DNA of 12,253 nucleotides from an uncultured Lachnospiraceae bacterium. GTDB taxonomy: Bacteria > Bacillota > Clostridia > Lachnospirales > Lachnospiraceae. How positions within the stretch are numbered: the first letter of the stretch is position 1; every line of letters begins with the position of its first letter. The notes under the pieces are model-generated. The model saw only the letters and a list, made by a program, of their open reading frames with translations, had not been told where the DNA came from and made no database searches. The stretch covers positions 1 to 12,253 of the forward strand of contig CADCQU010000225.1 of the NCBI GenBank assembly GCA_902803635.1, in the 5' to 3' direction. Shown piece after piece: positions 1 through 6,643 of the stretch. A program made the position numbers and the translations under genes.

Positions 1-410
1 TCTTTCTTCGCCTTCTTCGAGAGTTCTCCAAGAATCCCGTTCACGAAGGACGGCGAAATGTCCCCGCCGTAAAGCTTCGCCAGCTCCACGGCCTCGTTGA
101 TCGCGACCCCCTCGGGAACGTCCTTGTCATAGAACATCTCGTAGACCGCCACCCGCAGAATCGCAAGGTCCGCCTTCGCAAAACGGTCCACCTTCCAGCC
201 CTTCGCCGTGCTCCCAAGAAGCCGGTCAATCTCCGGGATATGCTCATGCACGCCCTCGTACCTTGCAAGAAGCTCCTCGCGATCCTTCTCCGAAAGCCCC
301 TCAATCTCATCCAGGTACATCTCCAGCTGCTCCGGCATATCCCGTTCCAGCGTAAACGCATAGACAAACACCATCTTAAACAAATGCTCCCGCATCTTAC
401 TTCGTGTCAC
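1..410 (-). CDS. nusB: Transcription antitermination protein NusB, 3' end cut by window edge
   Basis: NusB binds boxA RNA together with NusE (ribosomal protein S10) and supports antitermination, above all on rRNA operons. The frame reads from the start through REHLFKMVFVYAF, LLGSTAKGWKVDRFAKADLAILRVAVYEM and INEAVELAKLYGG to FVNGILGEL, which matches the whole all-helical NusB fold. The 136 codons present are close to the usual full length, so only a few residues and the stop are missing. I chose the GTG start at 408-410 because GGAGG (419-423) lies 8 nt upstream; the ATG at 393-395, five codons in, lacks such a site. Asp23 upstream of nusB is a familiar Firmicutes arrangement. A short, frame-shifted ORF on the same strand is a shadow of this gene. 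Confidence 0.95.
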   Translation of the reverse strand, partial: MTRSKMREHLFKMVFVYAFTLERDMPEQLEMYLDEIEGLSEKDREELLARYEGVHEHIPEIDRLLGSTAKGWKVDRFAKADLAILRVAVYEMFYDKDVPEGVAINEAVELAKLYGGDISPSFVNGILGELSKKAKK

Positions 411-440
411 GGCTCTTTCCTCCACTCTCCAGGCGGCTCT

Positions 441-570
441 CATTTTGCCACGGCAAATGCTCGCTCCCGCTTCTCGTCAGGCATCCAAGGGTTCCATTTC
501 TGCCACAAATAACGTTCTCCGGTTCTCGCCCCCGTCAAATCCCGACGGTTTTCATTTGCCACCGCAAATG
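441..570. repeat. Three degenerate palindromic units in the nusB leader
   Basis: Three related inverted repeats lie at 441-459, 495-510 and 553-570, spaced 54 and 58 nt apart. Their plus-strand form is close to ATTTnGCCACnGCAAAT. The unit at 553-570 is a perfect 7-bp palindrome (CATTTGC, loop CACC, GCAAATG). The unit at 441-459 has one extra T in the left arm, and the middle unit is the most degraded. They fill much of the otherwise gene-free stretch 411-670, upstream of nusB and downstream of the asp23 terminator, and would be transcribed in the nusB 5' leader. Their arms are the same CAAATG hexamer that is over-represented across the window. Function is unknown. Confidence 0.6.
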
Positions 571-607
571 CCCGCCCCTAGCTTTTCCTTCGGTTCCGTT
601 TCCCTTG

Positions 608-635
608 ATTATACACGAAAATTCCCGCAAAACAA
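608..635 (-). promoter_or_regulatory. Possible sigma-A promoter for nusB
   Basis: On the minus strand a perfect TATAAT lies at 608-613, with a weak TTGTTT 16 nt upstream (630-635). The -35 would overlap the right-hand part of the asp23 terminator stem. It would give a leader of about 190 nt before nusB, containing the three palindromic units. The -10 is convincing; the -35 is poor. Confidence 0.4.
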
Positions 636-652
636 AGGTTTTGCGGGAATTT
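619..652 (-). terminator. Intrinsic terminator after the Asp23 gene
   Basis: A perfect 15-bp stem (619-633 with 638-652, loop AAAG on the plus strand) contains the CCCGC/GCGGG core. On the minus strand its 3' arm ends in ATTT and runs into one more T before CGTG, so the U-tract is short. It begins 19 nt after the asp23 stop. The symmetrical A/T arms mean it could also stop transcripts coming from the other side. Confidence 0.7.
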
Positions 653-670
653 GATAAAATTGGATACATG

Positions 671-1048
671 TTATTCCTCATCCATCGCGACGTCCGAGAC
701 GGCCACGTTCACCTTGACGACGTTCATGCCGGTCATGTTCTCGATGGCGGCCTTCACGCGCTCCTGCACGGCCATGCTCACCGCCGGGATGCTGTAGCCA
801 TAGTCAATGCGGATGGAAAGGTCCACGGTGATGTCCTGGCCCTCATTGGCAACCTTCACGCCCTTTGAGAGAGCCTTCCCGCCCTTCTTCGCAATCAGAT
901 CATTCGTCGCGTTGCCGGCGAGGGCGGAAACACCCTGCACCTCGGTCGCCGCCAGCCCGACGATGGTCGCAAGAACTTCATCTGCAATTTTCACGGAACC
1001 GATCTCTCCTTCCTCCTTGATGGTAACCATCTTTCTCTCATCTGCCAT
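671..1048 (-). CDS. Asp23/Gls24 family alkaline-shock protein
   Basis: This is a 125-aa Asp23/Gls24 (DUF322) protein, the kind found next to nusB in many Firmicutes (YqhY-like). Family members are small envelope-stress-associated proteins, some membrane-anchored through a partner; their biochemistry is not settled. The family pattern is visible: GSVKIADEVLATIVGLAATEVQGVSALAG near the N-terminus, then a region with DITVDLSIRIDYGYSIPAV and VQERVKAAIENMTGMNVVKVNVAVSDV at the end. No signal peptide or membrane segment is seen. I chose the ATG at 1046-1048 because GGAGG precedes it by 8 nt; an in-frame extension to 1111 would run back through the promoter and is rejected. It has its own promoter and terminator, so it appears to be a one-gene unit. 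Confidence 0.93.
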   Translation of the reverse strand: MADERKMVTIKEEGEIGSVKIADEVLATIVGLAATEVQGVSALAGNATNDLIAKKGGKALSKGVKVANEGQDITVDLSIRIDYGYSIPAVSMAVQERVKAAIENMTGMNVVKVNVAVSDVAMDEE

Positions 1049-1079
1049 AAACAAATCCTCCTCGAACTCCCCGAAATCC

Positions 1080-1108
1080 ATTATACCAGTATCCACCCGT
1101 TTCTTCAA
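1080..1108 (-). promoter_or_regulatory. Strong sigma-A promoter of the Asp23 gene
   Basis: On the minus strand TTGAAG (1103-1108), a 17-nt spacer and TATAAT (1080-1085) form a near-consensus promoter. TGG just before the -10 makes an extended -10. It lies in the 73-nt gap between the prfC stop and the Asp23 start, so Asp23 need not depend on the gltX-prfC transcript. Confidence 0.85.
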
Positions 1109-1121
1109 CACGGAAAAACGT

Positions 1122-2717
1122 TTACCTGTCTTCCTCCCAACCGCCGAACTCCGCGAGCCTGAGTCCCTTATTTCTCTTCAACGTCATATCCACGCTCCAC
1201 TCGTGCGCGAAGAGGAGGAGCGGGTTACCCTTCATGTCCTGCACCTTCTTCATGTCCGTGGTCCCCTCCAGGTTCTCCACGTCCACCTCGCTTGGGTTCT
1301 CGATCCAGCGGATGAACTCGTAGGGCAGGCTCTCCATGCGAATCTCAACCTTGTATTCCTTCTCCAGACGGAAGCGCAAAACGTCGAGCTGCAGCACGCC
1401 GACCACGCCGACGATGACCTCCTCCATCCCGGCATGCAGCTCCTGGAAAATCTGGATCGCGCCCTCCTGGGCGATCTCCTCAATTCCCTTCGTGAACTGC
1501 TTCCGCTTCATGGTGTCCACCTGCCGGACCCGCGCAAAATGCTCCGGCGAGAACGTCGGTATCCCGCCGAACTTGAAATTCTCGCCCGGCGCAAGCACCG
1601 TGTCGCCAATCGAATAAATCCCCGGGTCGAAGACGCCGATAATGTCGCCCGCCCAGGCCTCCGACACCACGTGCCGGTCGTCCGCCATCATTTGCTGCGG
1701 CTGCGAGAGACGTGCCTTCCGCTGCCCCTGCACATGGTAGACCTCCATGTCCGCGTCAAAATGCCCCGAGACGATGCGCATGAACGCCACGCGGTCCCGG
1801 TGGTTCTTGTTCATATTTGCCTGGATTTTGAAGACAAATGCGGAAAATGGCTTCTCCTGGGGATCGATGAGCCCCTGGTCGCTCATGCGCGGAAGCGGCG
1901 GTGTGGTCATCCGCAGAAAATGCGCCAAAAATGTCTCCACGCCGAAATTTGTCAGGGCGGAGCCGAAGAACACCGGCGAGAGCCTCCCGTTGTCCACCTC
2001 GCTCTGGTCAAATTCGGCCGAGGCACCGTCCAAAAGCTCCAGCTCCTCGAAGAGCTGCTCCTTCTCCTCTCCGCTGACAAATTCCGAGAGTGCCGAATCG
2101 TTGATACCGATGGTTTCCACGGTACCTTCCTTCGTGCCCTTTAACGTATCGCTAAAGAGGAGCACCTTCTCCTCCGCCCGGTCGTAAACGCCTTTGAAGC
2201 CCTTCCCGTTTCCAATCGGCCAGTTCACCGGACAGCACGGAATCCCCAGCTCGTGCTCGATCTCATCGACCAGCTCGAAGGGGTCGCGCGTCTCCCGGTC
2301 CAGCTTGTTGATAAAGGTAAAAATCGGGATGTGGCGTCTTGCACAGACCTTGAAGAGCTTCCGCGTCTGCGCCTCCACGCCCTTCGCCCCGTCAATCACC
2401 ATGACCGCGGAATCGGCGGCCATCAGCGTCCGGTACGTGTCCTCCGAAAAGTCCTGATGCCCGGGCGTATCCAGAATATTAATGCAAAATCCATCATAGT
2501 TAAACTGGAGGACCGAGGATGTCACGGAAATACCCCTCTGCTTCTCGATCTCCATCCAGTCCGAGACGGCATGCCTTGCCGTGGCCTTCCCCTTGACGGA
2601 CCCGGCCAGATTGATCGCCCCACCGTAGAGCAGGAACTTCTCCGTCAGCGTCGTTTTCCCGGCGTCCGGATGCGAGATAATGGCAAATGTCCGCCGCCTT
2701 GCGATTTCTTCAAACAT
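1122..2717 (-). CDS. prfC: Peptide chain release factor 3 (RF3)
   Basis: This is a 531-aa translational GTPase, the normal length for RF3, which removes RF1/RF2 from the ribosome after peptide release. GTPase motifs are intact: G1 SHPDAGKTT (residues 15-23), the switch-I region RGISVTSS (61-68), G3 DTPGHQDF (83-90) and G4 NKLD (137-140). The rest matches RF3 over its whole length, including the later MKRKQFTKGIEEIAQEGAIQ and LQLDVLRFRLEKEY segments typical of RF3 rather than EF-G. I chose the ATG at 2715-2717, with GGAGG 9 nt upstream; the longer frame would overlap the preceding gene by some 60 nt. The upstream phosphopantetheinyl transferase stops one base before this start, so the two are probably translationally coupled. 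No clear terminator follows. Confidence 0.97.
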   Translation of the reverse strand: MFEEIARRRTFAIISHPDAGKTTLTEKFLLYGGAINLAGSVKGKATARHAVSDWMEIEKQRGISVTSSVLQFNYDGFCINILDTPGHQDFSEDTYRTLMAADSAVMVIDGAKGVEAQTRKLFKVCARRHIPIFTFINKLDRETRDPFELVDEIEHELGIPCCPVNWPIGNGKGFKGVYDRAEEKVLLFSDTLKGTKEGTVETIGINDSALSEFVSGEEKEQLFEELELLDGASAEFDQSEVDNGRLSPVFFGSALTNFGVETFLAHFLRMTTPPLPRMSDQGLIDPQEKPFSAFVFKIQANMNKNHRDRVAFMRIVSGHFDADMEVYHVQGQRKARLSQPQQMMADDRHVVSEAWAGDIIGVFDPGIYSIGDTVLAPGENFKFGGIPTFSPEHFARVRQVDTMKRKQFTKGIEEIAQEGAIQIFQELHAGMEEVIVGVVGVLQLDVLRFRLEKEYKVEIRMESLPYEFIRWIENPSEVDVENLEGTTDMKKVQDMKGNPLLLFAHEWSVDMTLKRNKGLRLAEFGGWEEDR

Positions 2718-2718
2718 A

Positions 2719-3273
2719 TCATTCTTCCTCCGCCTCAAAAATAAGCTCCATCGGCCTCCCGGCAAATACCGCCGCCGCATATCCGTCCACTACCGCAAGG
2801 TTCGTCCCCCAGCCTTCGCCGAGGGGTTCCCCCATCCCTTCAAAAACTCCGCGGCCCGTATACTTCCCATACGCCTCCCGCAGCGCAAAGCGTTCGAAAA
2901 AAAATCGCTCCGGCTCCGCGGAAAGCTCCATTTGCCGCACCTCCTCTGCCGAAAGCACACGCCTTGCAAGCCGCGGCACATTTGCCGACTGCATCCTCTG
3001 GATATCGACACCAATTTCCTCGCGGGCAAGGCCGAAAAGAATATACTCTCCGGAATGGCTGAGGTTAAAATGCACCTCCGGGTGAGCAGCAAAATACGGC
3101 TTCCCGCCCTCGGCCTCCCGCTCGGTAAACTCCGCCTCCGGAAAGCCGGTCAGCTCCGCCGCCTTCTCCCGGAGAAAGCCATGTGCGAGGGTCGAAATCT
3201 CCCTTGGGCGAAGACCCTTGGCGGAAATCTTCCTATAATATAGGAAGATTCTCCCGTACGGCAGGGTCTCCAT
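2719..3273 (-). CDS. Sfp-type 4'-phosphopantetheinyl transferase
   Basis: The 184-aa product belongs to the Sfp/Gsp class, which moves 4'-phosphopantetheine from coenzyme A onto a conserved serine of acyl- or peptidyl-carrier proteins. Recognisable parts are GGKPYF (56-61), VHFNLSHSGEY (67-77), the Mg-binding signature IGVDIQ (D90) and FALREAYGKYTG (E133, K137), equivalent to the family's (W/F)xxKEAxxK. Two departures: the second acidic residue after GVD is Q92, and the first K of KEA is R132. Both are conservative enough that activity is plausible. The ATG at 3271-3273 has GGGGAG 6 nt upstream; the adjacent ATG at 3274-3276 is only 3 nt away. The frame stays open upstream to 3555, but that part reads through two copies of a dispersed repeat (VILSEAKNP twice) and into gltX, so it is spurious. 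No carrier-protein or synthetase gene is nearby. Confidence 0.9.
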   Translation of the reverse strand: METLPYGRIFLYYRKISAKGLRPREISTLAHGFLREKAAELTGFPEAEFTEREAEGGKPYFAAHPEVHFNLSHSGEYILFGLAREEIGVDIQRMQSANVPRLARRVLSAEEVRQMELSAEPERFFFERFALREAYGKYTGRGVFEGMGEPLGEGWGTNLAVVDGYAAAVFAGRPMELIFEAEEE

Positions 3274-3295
3274 CATAATCTCCCCGGTTCCACCC

Positions 3296-3325
3296 ACAGG
3301 ATTCTTCGCTTCGCTCAGAATGACA
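3296..3325 (-). repeat. Dispersed 30-nt repeat, copy A
   Basis: Copy A reads, on the minus strand, TGTCATTCTGAG through GCGAAGCGAAGAATCC to TGT, differing from the consensus only near its 3' end. It lies between gltX and the phosphopantetheinyl transferase gene, 78 nt from copy B in the same orientation. Reading the minus strand in one frame gives the peptide VILSEAKNP, a familiar sign of false ORFs across this kind of repeat. Confidence 0.85.
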
Positions 3326-3373
3326 GCTTTGGAAATCTCACGGCAAGCCGCCGTTTTTCCCTCGTCTCCGCCC

Positions 3374-3403
3374 ACGGGATTCTTCGCTTCGCTCAGAATG
3401 ACA
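3374..3403 (-). repeat. Dispersed 30-nt repeat, copy B
   Basis: Copy B matches the consensus ending GAATCCCGT. It is a direct repeat of copy A at a 78-nt period, and the CCCAC just beside the core is shared. Together A and B occupy most of the 146-nt gap (3274-3419) downstream of gltX. I see no promoter or U-tract terminator in that gap. Confidence 0.87.
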
Positions 3404-3419
3404 GGCGCAGGTGCTTCGC

Positions 3420-4874
3420 TCAAGCCTCCGCCTCCAGCTTCGCGATGGCGGCCTGGATTCTTGCGAGCGACTCCTCCTTCCCGAGGATCTCCAGAAGCTG
3501 CGTCGCGCCGCCGGGGGTCTGGGCCTTGCCGGAGAGGGCCGTCCGCACCGGCCACATCACCTGCCCGTTCTTGTACCCCTTCTCCTGCGCAAATGCGACC
3601 AAAAGGGCGTAGAGCGCGTCGTTCGAATAATCCTCCGTCGCCTCCAGCACCGGCAGCACCTCCCGGAGGACGGCGAGCGAAAGCTCCTTCGTAGTCTTCA
3701 TCTTCTTGTGGACGTACATTTCCACGTCATATTCCGGCACCGCAGCGAAGAAATCAATAATCTCCGGAATCTCCGCAAAGGTCTCGATCCGGCTCTTGGC
3801 AAGATCCGCCAGAAGCTTCGGGTCCTTCGCATTTGGCACGGCCTTCTCCACCACAGGCAGAGCCAGTGCATAATAGGCCGCATCGTCCATTTGCCGGATA
3901 TATTCGCCATTGAGCCAGCGGAGCTTGCCCATGTCGAAGACCGCCGGGCTCTTGTTGATCTTCCGATAATCAAAGTCGCGCACGAGCTCCGAAAGGCTCT
4001 TCTTCTCCTCGTTGTCCTCCGGGCTCCAGCCAAGGAGCGCGACGTAGTTCACGATTGCCTCCGGGAGAAGCCCGAGGTCCAGCAAATCCTCGAACGACGA
4101 GTGCCCCGAGCGCTTCGAGAGCTTCGCGTGGTTCTCGTCGGTGATCAGCGGGCAGTGCACATAGACCGGCACCTCCCAGCCGAAGGCCTCATAGAGAAGG
4201 TTGTACTTCGGGCTCGACGCGAGGTACTCGTTCCCGCGCACGACATGCGTAATCCCCATCAAATGGTCGTCCACGACATTTGCAAAATTATAGGTAGGGA
4301 AGCCGTCCGACTTAATCAGGATCATGTCGTCGAGCTCCGCATTTTCCACGGAAATATCCCCGTAAATCTCATCGTGGAAGGTGGTCGTCCCCTCCGTCGG
4401 CGCATTGAGGCGGATGACGTAGGGCTCGCCGGCCGCAAGCTTCGCCTCGACCTCCTCCTTCGGCAAATGCAGGCAGTGCTTGTCATAGACGGAGATTTCC
4501 TTCCCGCCGACGACGCGCCGAAGCCCCTCCAGCCTCTCCTTCGTGCAGAAGCAGTAATAGGCATGGCCTGTCTCCACGAGCTTTTTTGCATATTCCAGAT
4601 AAATGCCCTGCCGGCACCGCTCGCTCTGCACATACGGGCCGACCCCGCCGTCCTTGTCCGGGCCCTCGTCATAATCAAGGCCCGCCTTCTCCATCGTCCG
4701 GTAAATGATCTCCAGTGCGCCTTCGTAAAGTCTCTCCTGGTCGGTATCTTCGATGCGTAGCATAAACGTCCCGTCCGCATGGCGGGCAATCAGATAGGCA
4801 TACAGGGCCGTGCGCAAATTCCCGACATGCATTCTTCCCGTCGGGCTCGGTGCAAATCTTGTTTTAACCTTCAT
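3420..4874 (-). CDS. gltX: Glutamyl-tRNA synthetase
   Basis: This 484-aa class I synthetase charges tRNA(Glu), and possibly tRNA(Gln) in organisms that use the GatCAB amidotransferase route. It begins KTRFAPSPTGRMHVGNLRTAL, with the HIGH-type signature HVGN at 16-19. The KMSKS loop is KLSKR at 250-254. A CxC...YxxxC pattern (C107, C109, Y129, C133) matches the zinc site known in bacterial GluRS. Length and order are normal throughout. I chose the ATG at 4872-4874 (GGAG 8 nt upstream), which gives the usual MKVKTRFAPSPTG start; the directly preceding ATG is only 5 nt from that site. A longer open frame to 5018 has no support. It is the first gene after a clear promoter and is followed by the phosphopantetheinyl transferase and prfC on the same strand. 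Confidence 0.97.
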   Translation of the reverse strand: MKVKTRFAPSPTGRMHVGNLRTALYAYLIARHADGTFMLRIEDTDQERLYEGALEIIYRTMEKAGLDYDEGPDKDGGVGPYVQSERCRQGIYLEYAKKLVETGHAYYCFCTKERLEGLRRVVGGKEISVYDKHCLHLPKEEVEAKLAAGEPYVIRLNAPTEGTTTFHDEIYGDISVENAELDDMILIKSDGFPTYNFANVVDDHLMGITHVVRGNEYLASSPKYNLLYEAFGWEVPVYVHCPLITDENHAKLSKRSGHSSFEDLLDLGLLPEAIVNYVALLGWSPEDNEEKKSLSELVRDFDYRKINKSPAVFDMGKLRWLNGEYIRQMDDAAYYALALPVVEKAVPNAKDPKLLADLAKSRIETFAEIPEIIDFFAAVPEYDVEMYVHKKMKTTKELSLAVLREVLPVLEATEDYSNDALYALLVAFAQEKGYKNGQVMWPVRTALSGKAQTPGGATQLLEILGKEESLARIQAAIAKLEAEA

Positions 4875-4916
4875 CATCTTTTCTCCGTTTTCAAATTCCA
4901 ACAAAACAGCGTTCCC

Positions 4917-4945
4917 ATCATACCAGTCTTTTTTCTCTTTCGCAA
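4917..4945 (-). promoter_or_regulatory. Sigma-A promoter of gltX
   Basis: On the minus strand TTGCGA (4940-4945), a 17-nt spacer and TATGAT (4917-4922) make a good promoter with an extended -10 (TGG before TATGAT). The stretch ACTGGTATnATGG around the -10 is shared with the Asp23 promoter. The leader would be about 35 nt. Confidence 0.82.
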
Positions 4946-4983
4946 GTGGCAGAATACATCTGCCGATTCTCCCGCATCCCTTG

Positions 4984-5004
4984 CCTCCCCCTTCCAAGGG
5001 GAGC
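4984..5004 (-). terminator. Short G/C palindrome after ftsW
   Basis: A near-perfect palindrome built on CTCCCC...GGGGAG (one bulged C, loop CC) starts about 15 nt after the ftsW stop. No U-tract follows on the minus strand, so it is at best a weak terminator or RNA-end stabiliser. A second small inverted repeat (4948-4953 with 4959-4964, GGCAGA/TCTGCC) lies between it and the gltX promoter. Confidence 0.4.
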
Positions 5005-5018
5005 CATGTAGCAAGCAA

Positions 5019-6233
5019 TCATTCAGCCGCCGCGACCCTTCGCCGGCCTTCCCGGTCGGGTTCTCCCTGCGGGAAGCGAATCCTTCGTGAGACGGAGAGG
5101 GCGATGGCGAGCTCGAAAACCTGCAAAAGAAGCGCCGTCCCGCCGTAACTCACCAGCGGGAGAGTAACTCCGGTCGCCGGGATCACCCGGAGCGTCACGC
5201 AGATATTGAGAATCGATTGGACCGAGATATGGGCGGCCACGCCGGCCACCATCAGCGACCCGAAGAGATCCGGCGCGTTCTTTGCGATGAAAACCAGCCG
5301 GAAAACAATGTAGACCAGAAGTCCGATCAGAATACCGGCTCCGAGAATCCCCAATTCCTCGCACACGATGGAAAAAATCATGTCGTTCTGCGGTTCCGGG
5401 ATCCACCCGAGCTTCTGGGTGCTGTTCCCGAACCCCTTTCCAAGCAGCCCGCCGTTGCCAATGGCGTAAAGGCCCTGCGTCACCTGCCAGCCGTCCCCGG
5501 TCCGGCTCGCCTCCGGCGAAAGCCACGAGAAAATGCGTTTCAGTCGGAAATTATTATTGGAGGCATTGAACTGGACGATGACCCAGAGGACGAGTGCCGA
5601 AAAGGCAGCCGCCGCACCGATAATCCCTGCGAGCAGCTTGGGTTTCGGATAGGCGATAAAAATGATAGCCACCCCAATGAGCGCGATAATGATGGCCGTG
5701 CTCATGTTGTCCGTAAAGACCATGCAGGCCCCCGCCTGCACCCCCACGACGGCAAATAAGAGAAACAGCGCCCAGATTTTCTCAATCTTATCCCCAAGCC
5801 GCAAAACCACCGCCGGTACCGCCACGATGACGGCCAGCTTCCCGAACTCCGATGGCTGGAGCGTGACGATGCGAAGATCCAGCCATCGCGTCGATCCGTG
5901 GCTTTGGTGGCCAAAGAACGGAATCCGGACGGCAGCCATCGCAAGGAAGGCCACAAGGTAGACAAGCCATGACAGCCGAAACAGCCGCCGGTAGGAAAAC
6001 CGCGGCAGGATAACAATGACAAACAGGGCGGCTATCACATAAAGAAGCTGTTTCTTCAGATAAAAAAGATCACTTTTTAGCTTGGTCACCCGCAGCGCGT
6101 CGTAATAACTGGCGCTGTACAGCATGACCAGCCCGTAGGCCAGAAGAAGGATTGTCGCAACGATGAGCGGATAGTCGATGTATCTCGCGTTCTGCCTCCC
6201 CCTCTTCCCATTCTTCTTTCCAAAACCAAACAT
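5019..6233 (-). CDS. ftsW: SEDS peptidoglycan glycosyltransferase (FtsW/RodA/SpoVE family)
   Basis: This 404-aa polytopic membrane protein belongs to the SEDS family, whose members polymerise lipid II into glycan strands beside a class B penicillin-binding protein. It has a short basic cytoplasmic N-terminus, then about ten hydrophobic segments. Family motifs are GSTRWLDL (113-120) with LQPSEFGKLAVI (125-136), the extracellular loop IPEPQNDMIFSIVCEELG (278-295) whose D284 corresponds to the essential aspartate of the family, and LPLVSYGGTALL near residues 358-369. The start at 6231-6233 has an AGGAGGGG site upstream. I cannot separate FtsW from RodA or SpoVE by eye, and there is no penicillin-binding protein gene next to it. 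It starts 20 nt after the Hpt gene, so they probably share a transcript. Confidence 0.92.
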   Translation of the reverse strand: MFGFGKKNGKRGRQNARYIDYPLIVATILLLAYGLVMLYSASYYDALRVTKLKSDLFYLKKQLLYVIAALFVIVILPRFSYRRLFRLSWLVYLVAFLAMAAVRIPFFGHQSHGSTRWLDLRIVTLQPSEFGKLAVIVAVPAVVLRLGDKIEKIWALFLLFAVVGVQAGACMVFTDNMSTAIIIALIGVAIIFIAYPKPKLLAGIIGAAAAFSALVLWVIVQFNASNNNFRLKRIFSWLSPEASRTGDGWQVTQGLYAIGNGGLLGKGFGNSTQKLGWIPEPQNDMIFSIVCEELGILGAGILIGLLVYIVFRLVFIAKNAPDLFGSLMVAGVAAHISVQSILNICVTLRVIPATGVTLPLVSYGGTALLLQVFELAIALSVSRRIRFPQGEPDREGRRRVAAAE

Positions 6234-6253
6234 TCGAAGCCGTCCCCTCCTTT

Positions 6254-6643
6254 TTATCTGCCAAATGCCGCAAATTGAACCTTGACAAGGCCCAGCTTCA
6301 GCTCCTCATAGGCCTTCTGCGCCTCCTCGGACACCAAATCCTTCCCGCGAAGGAGTTCGGTCAGCCGCATGGCCGGCCCTCCGACGGGGACAACGCCCAG
6401 CGTCATGGCCGCCCCACGCAGGGTATGGGCCGCCATAAATGCCGCCCTCGCGTCCCCCCGCCCCATGGCGGCCTCCAGGTCGTCAAAGCAGGTGTCTTCC
6501 AGAAGCTCCTTCACCATCTCCTCATAAAAAGCTTCATCCCCGAAGAGCCTGTCCAGAGCCTCCTCCGTGCGGCAGCCGGCCGCAGCCATCCGGCCGACAA
6601 AGTCCGACCGCCCCGCCGTCACCGTCGTTGTTTTCTCCTCCAT
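6254..6643 (-). CDS. Hpt (histidine phosphotransfer) domain protein
   Basis: This 129-aa stand-alone protein carries the Hpt signature AAHTLRGAAMTLG (71-83), equivalent to the consensus HxLKGxxxxLG, with H73 as the likely phosphorylated histidine and R76 in place of the usual lysine. Such proteins relay phosphate between receiver domains of multistep two-component systems. The rest is helical, as expected of an Hpt bundle, with no kinase, receiver or membrane segment. I chose the ATG at 6641-6643 because GGAGG precedes it by 8 nt; an extension to 6673 lacks a site. Its first 110 nt overlap the end of the GH13 gene in another frame, so the two are probably coupled, and ftsW follows closely. 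No partner kinase or response regulator is in the window. Confidence 0.82.
   Translation of the reverse strand: MEEKTTTVTAGRSDFVGRMAAAGCRTEEALDRLFGDEAFYEEMVKELLEDTCFDDLEAAMGRGDARAAFMAAHTLRGAAMTLGVVPVGGPAMRLTELLRGKDLVSEEAQKAYEELKLGLVKVQFAAFGR

Noticed and set aside
41..367. 108-codon minus-strand ORF at the left edge
   Set aside because: It is an Arg/Ser/Trp-rich frame-shifted shadow; the nusB frame on the same strand gives a clear family match.
807..2144. Long plus-strand ORF of 445 codons
   Set aside because: It lies opposite prfC and Asp23, whose protein motifs are unmistakable. The plus-strand product is Arg/His/Leu-rich with no known domain: a G+C-driven shadow.
3296..3403. Tandem repeats A and B as a possible CRISPR array
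   Set aside because: There are only two units here, the same sequence occurs singly and inverted elsewhere, spacers are not uniform and no cas gene is present.
3274..3555. N-terminal extension of the phosphopantetheinyl transferase containing VILSEAKNP twice
   Set aside because: The extension is translation of two dispersed repeat copies and of the end of gltX. The ribosome site supports the start at 3273.
3411..4760. Plus-strand ORF of 449 codons opposite gltX
   Set aside because: It is a shadow of a well-supported synthetase gene, without domain motifs or a ribosome site.
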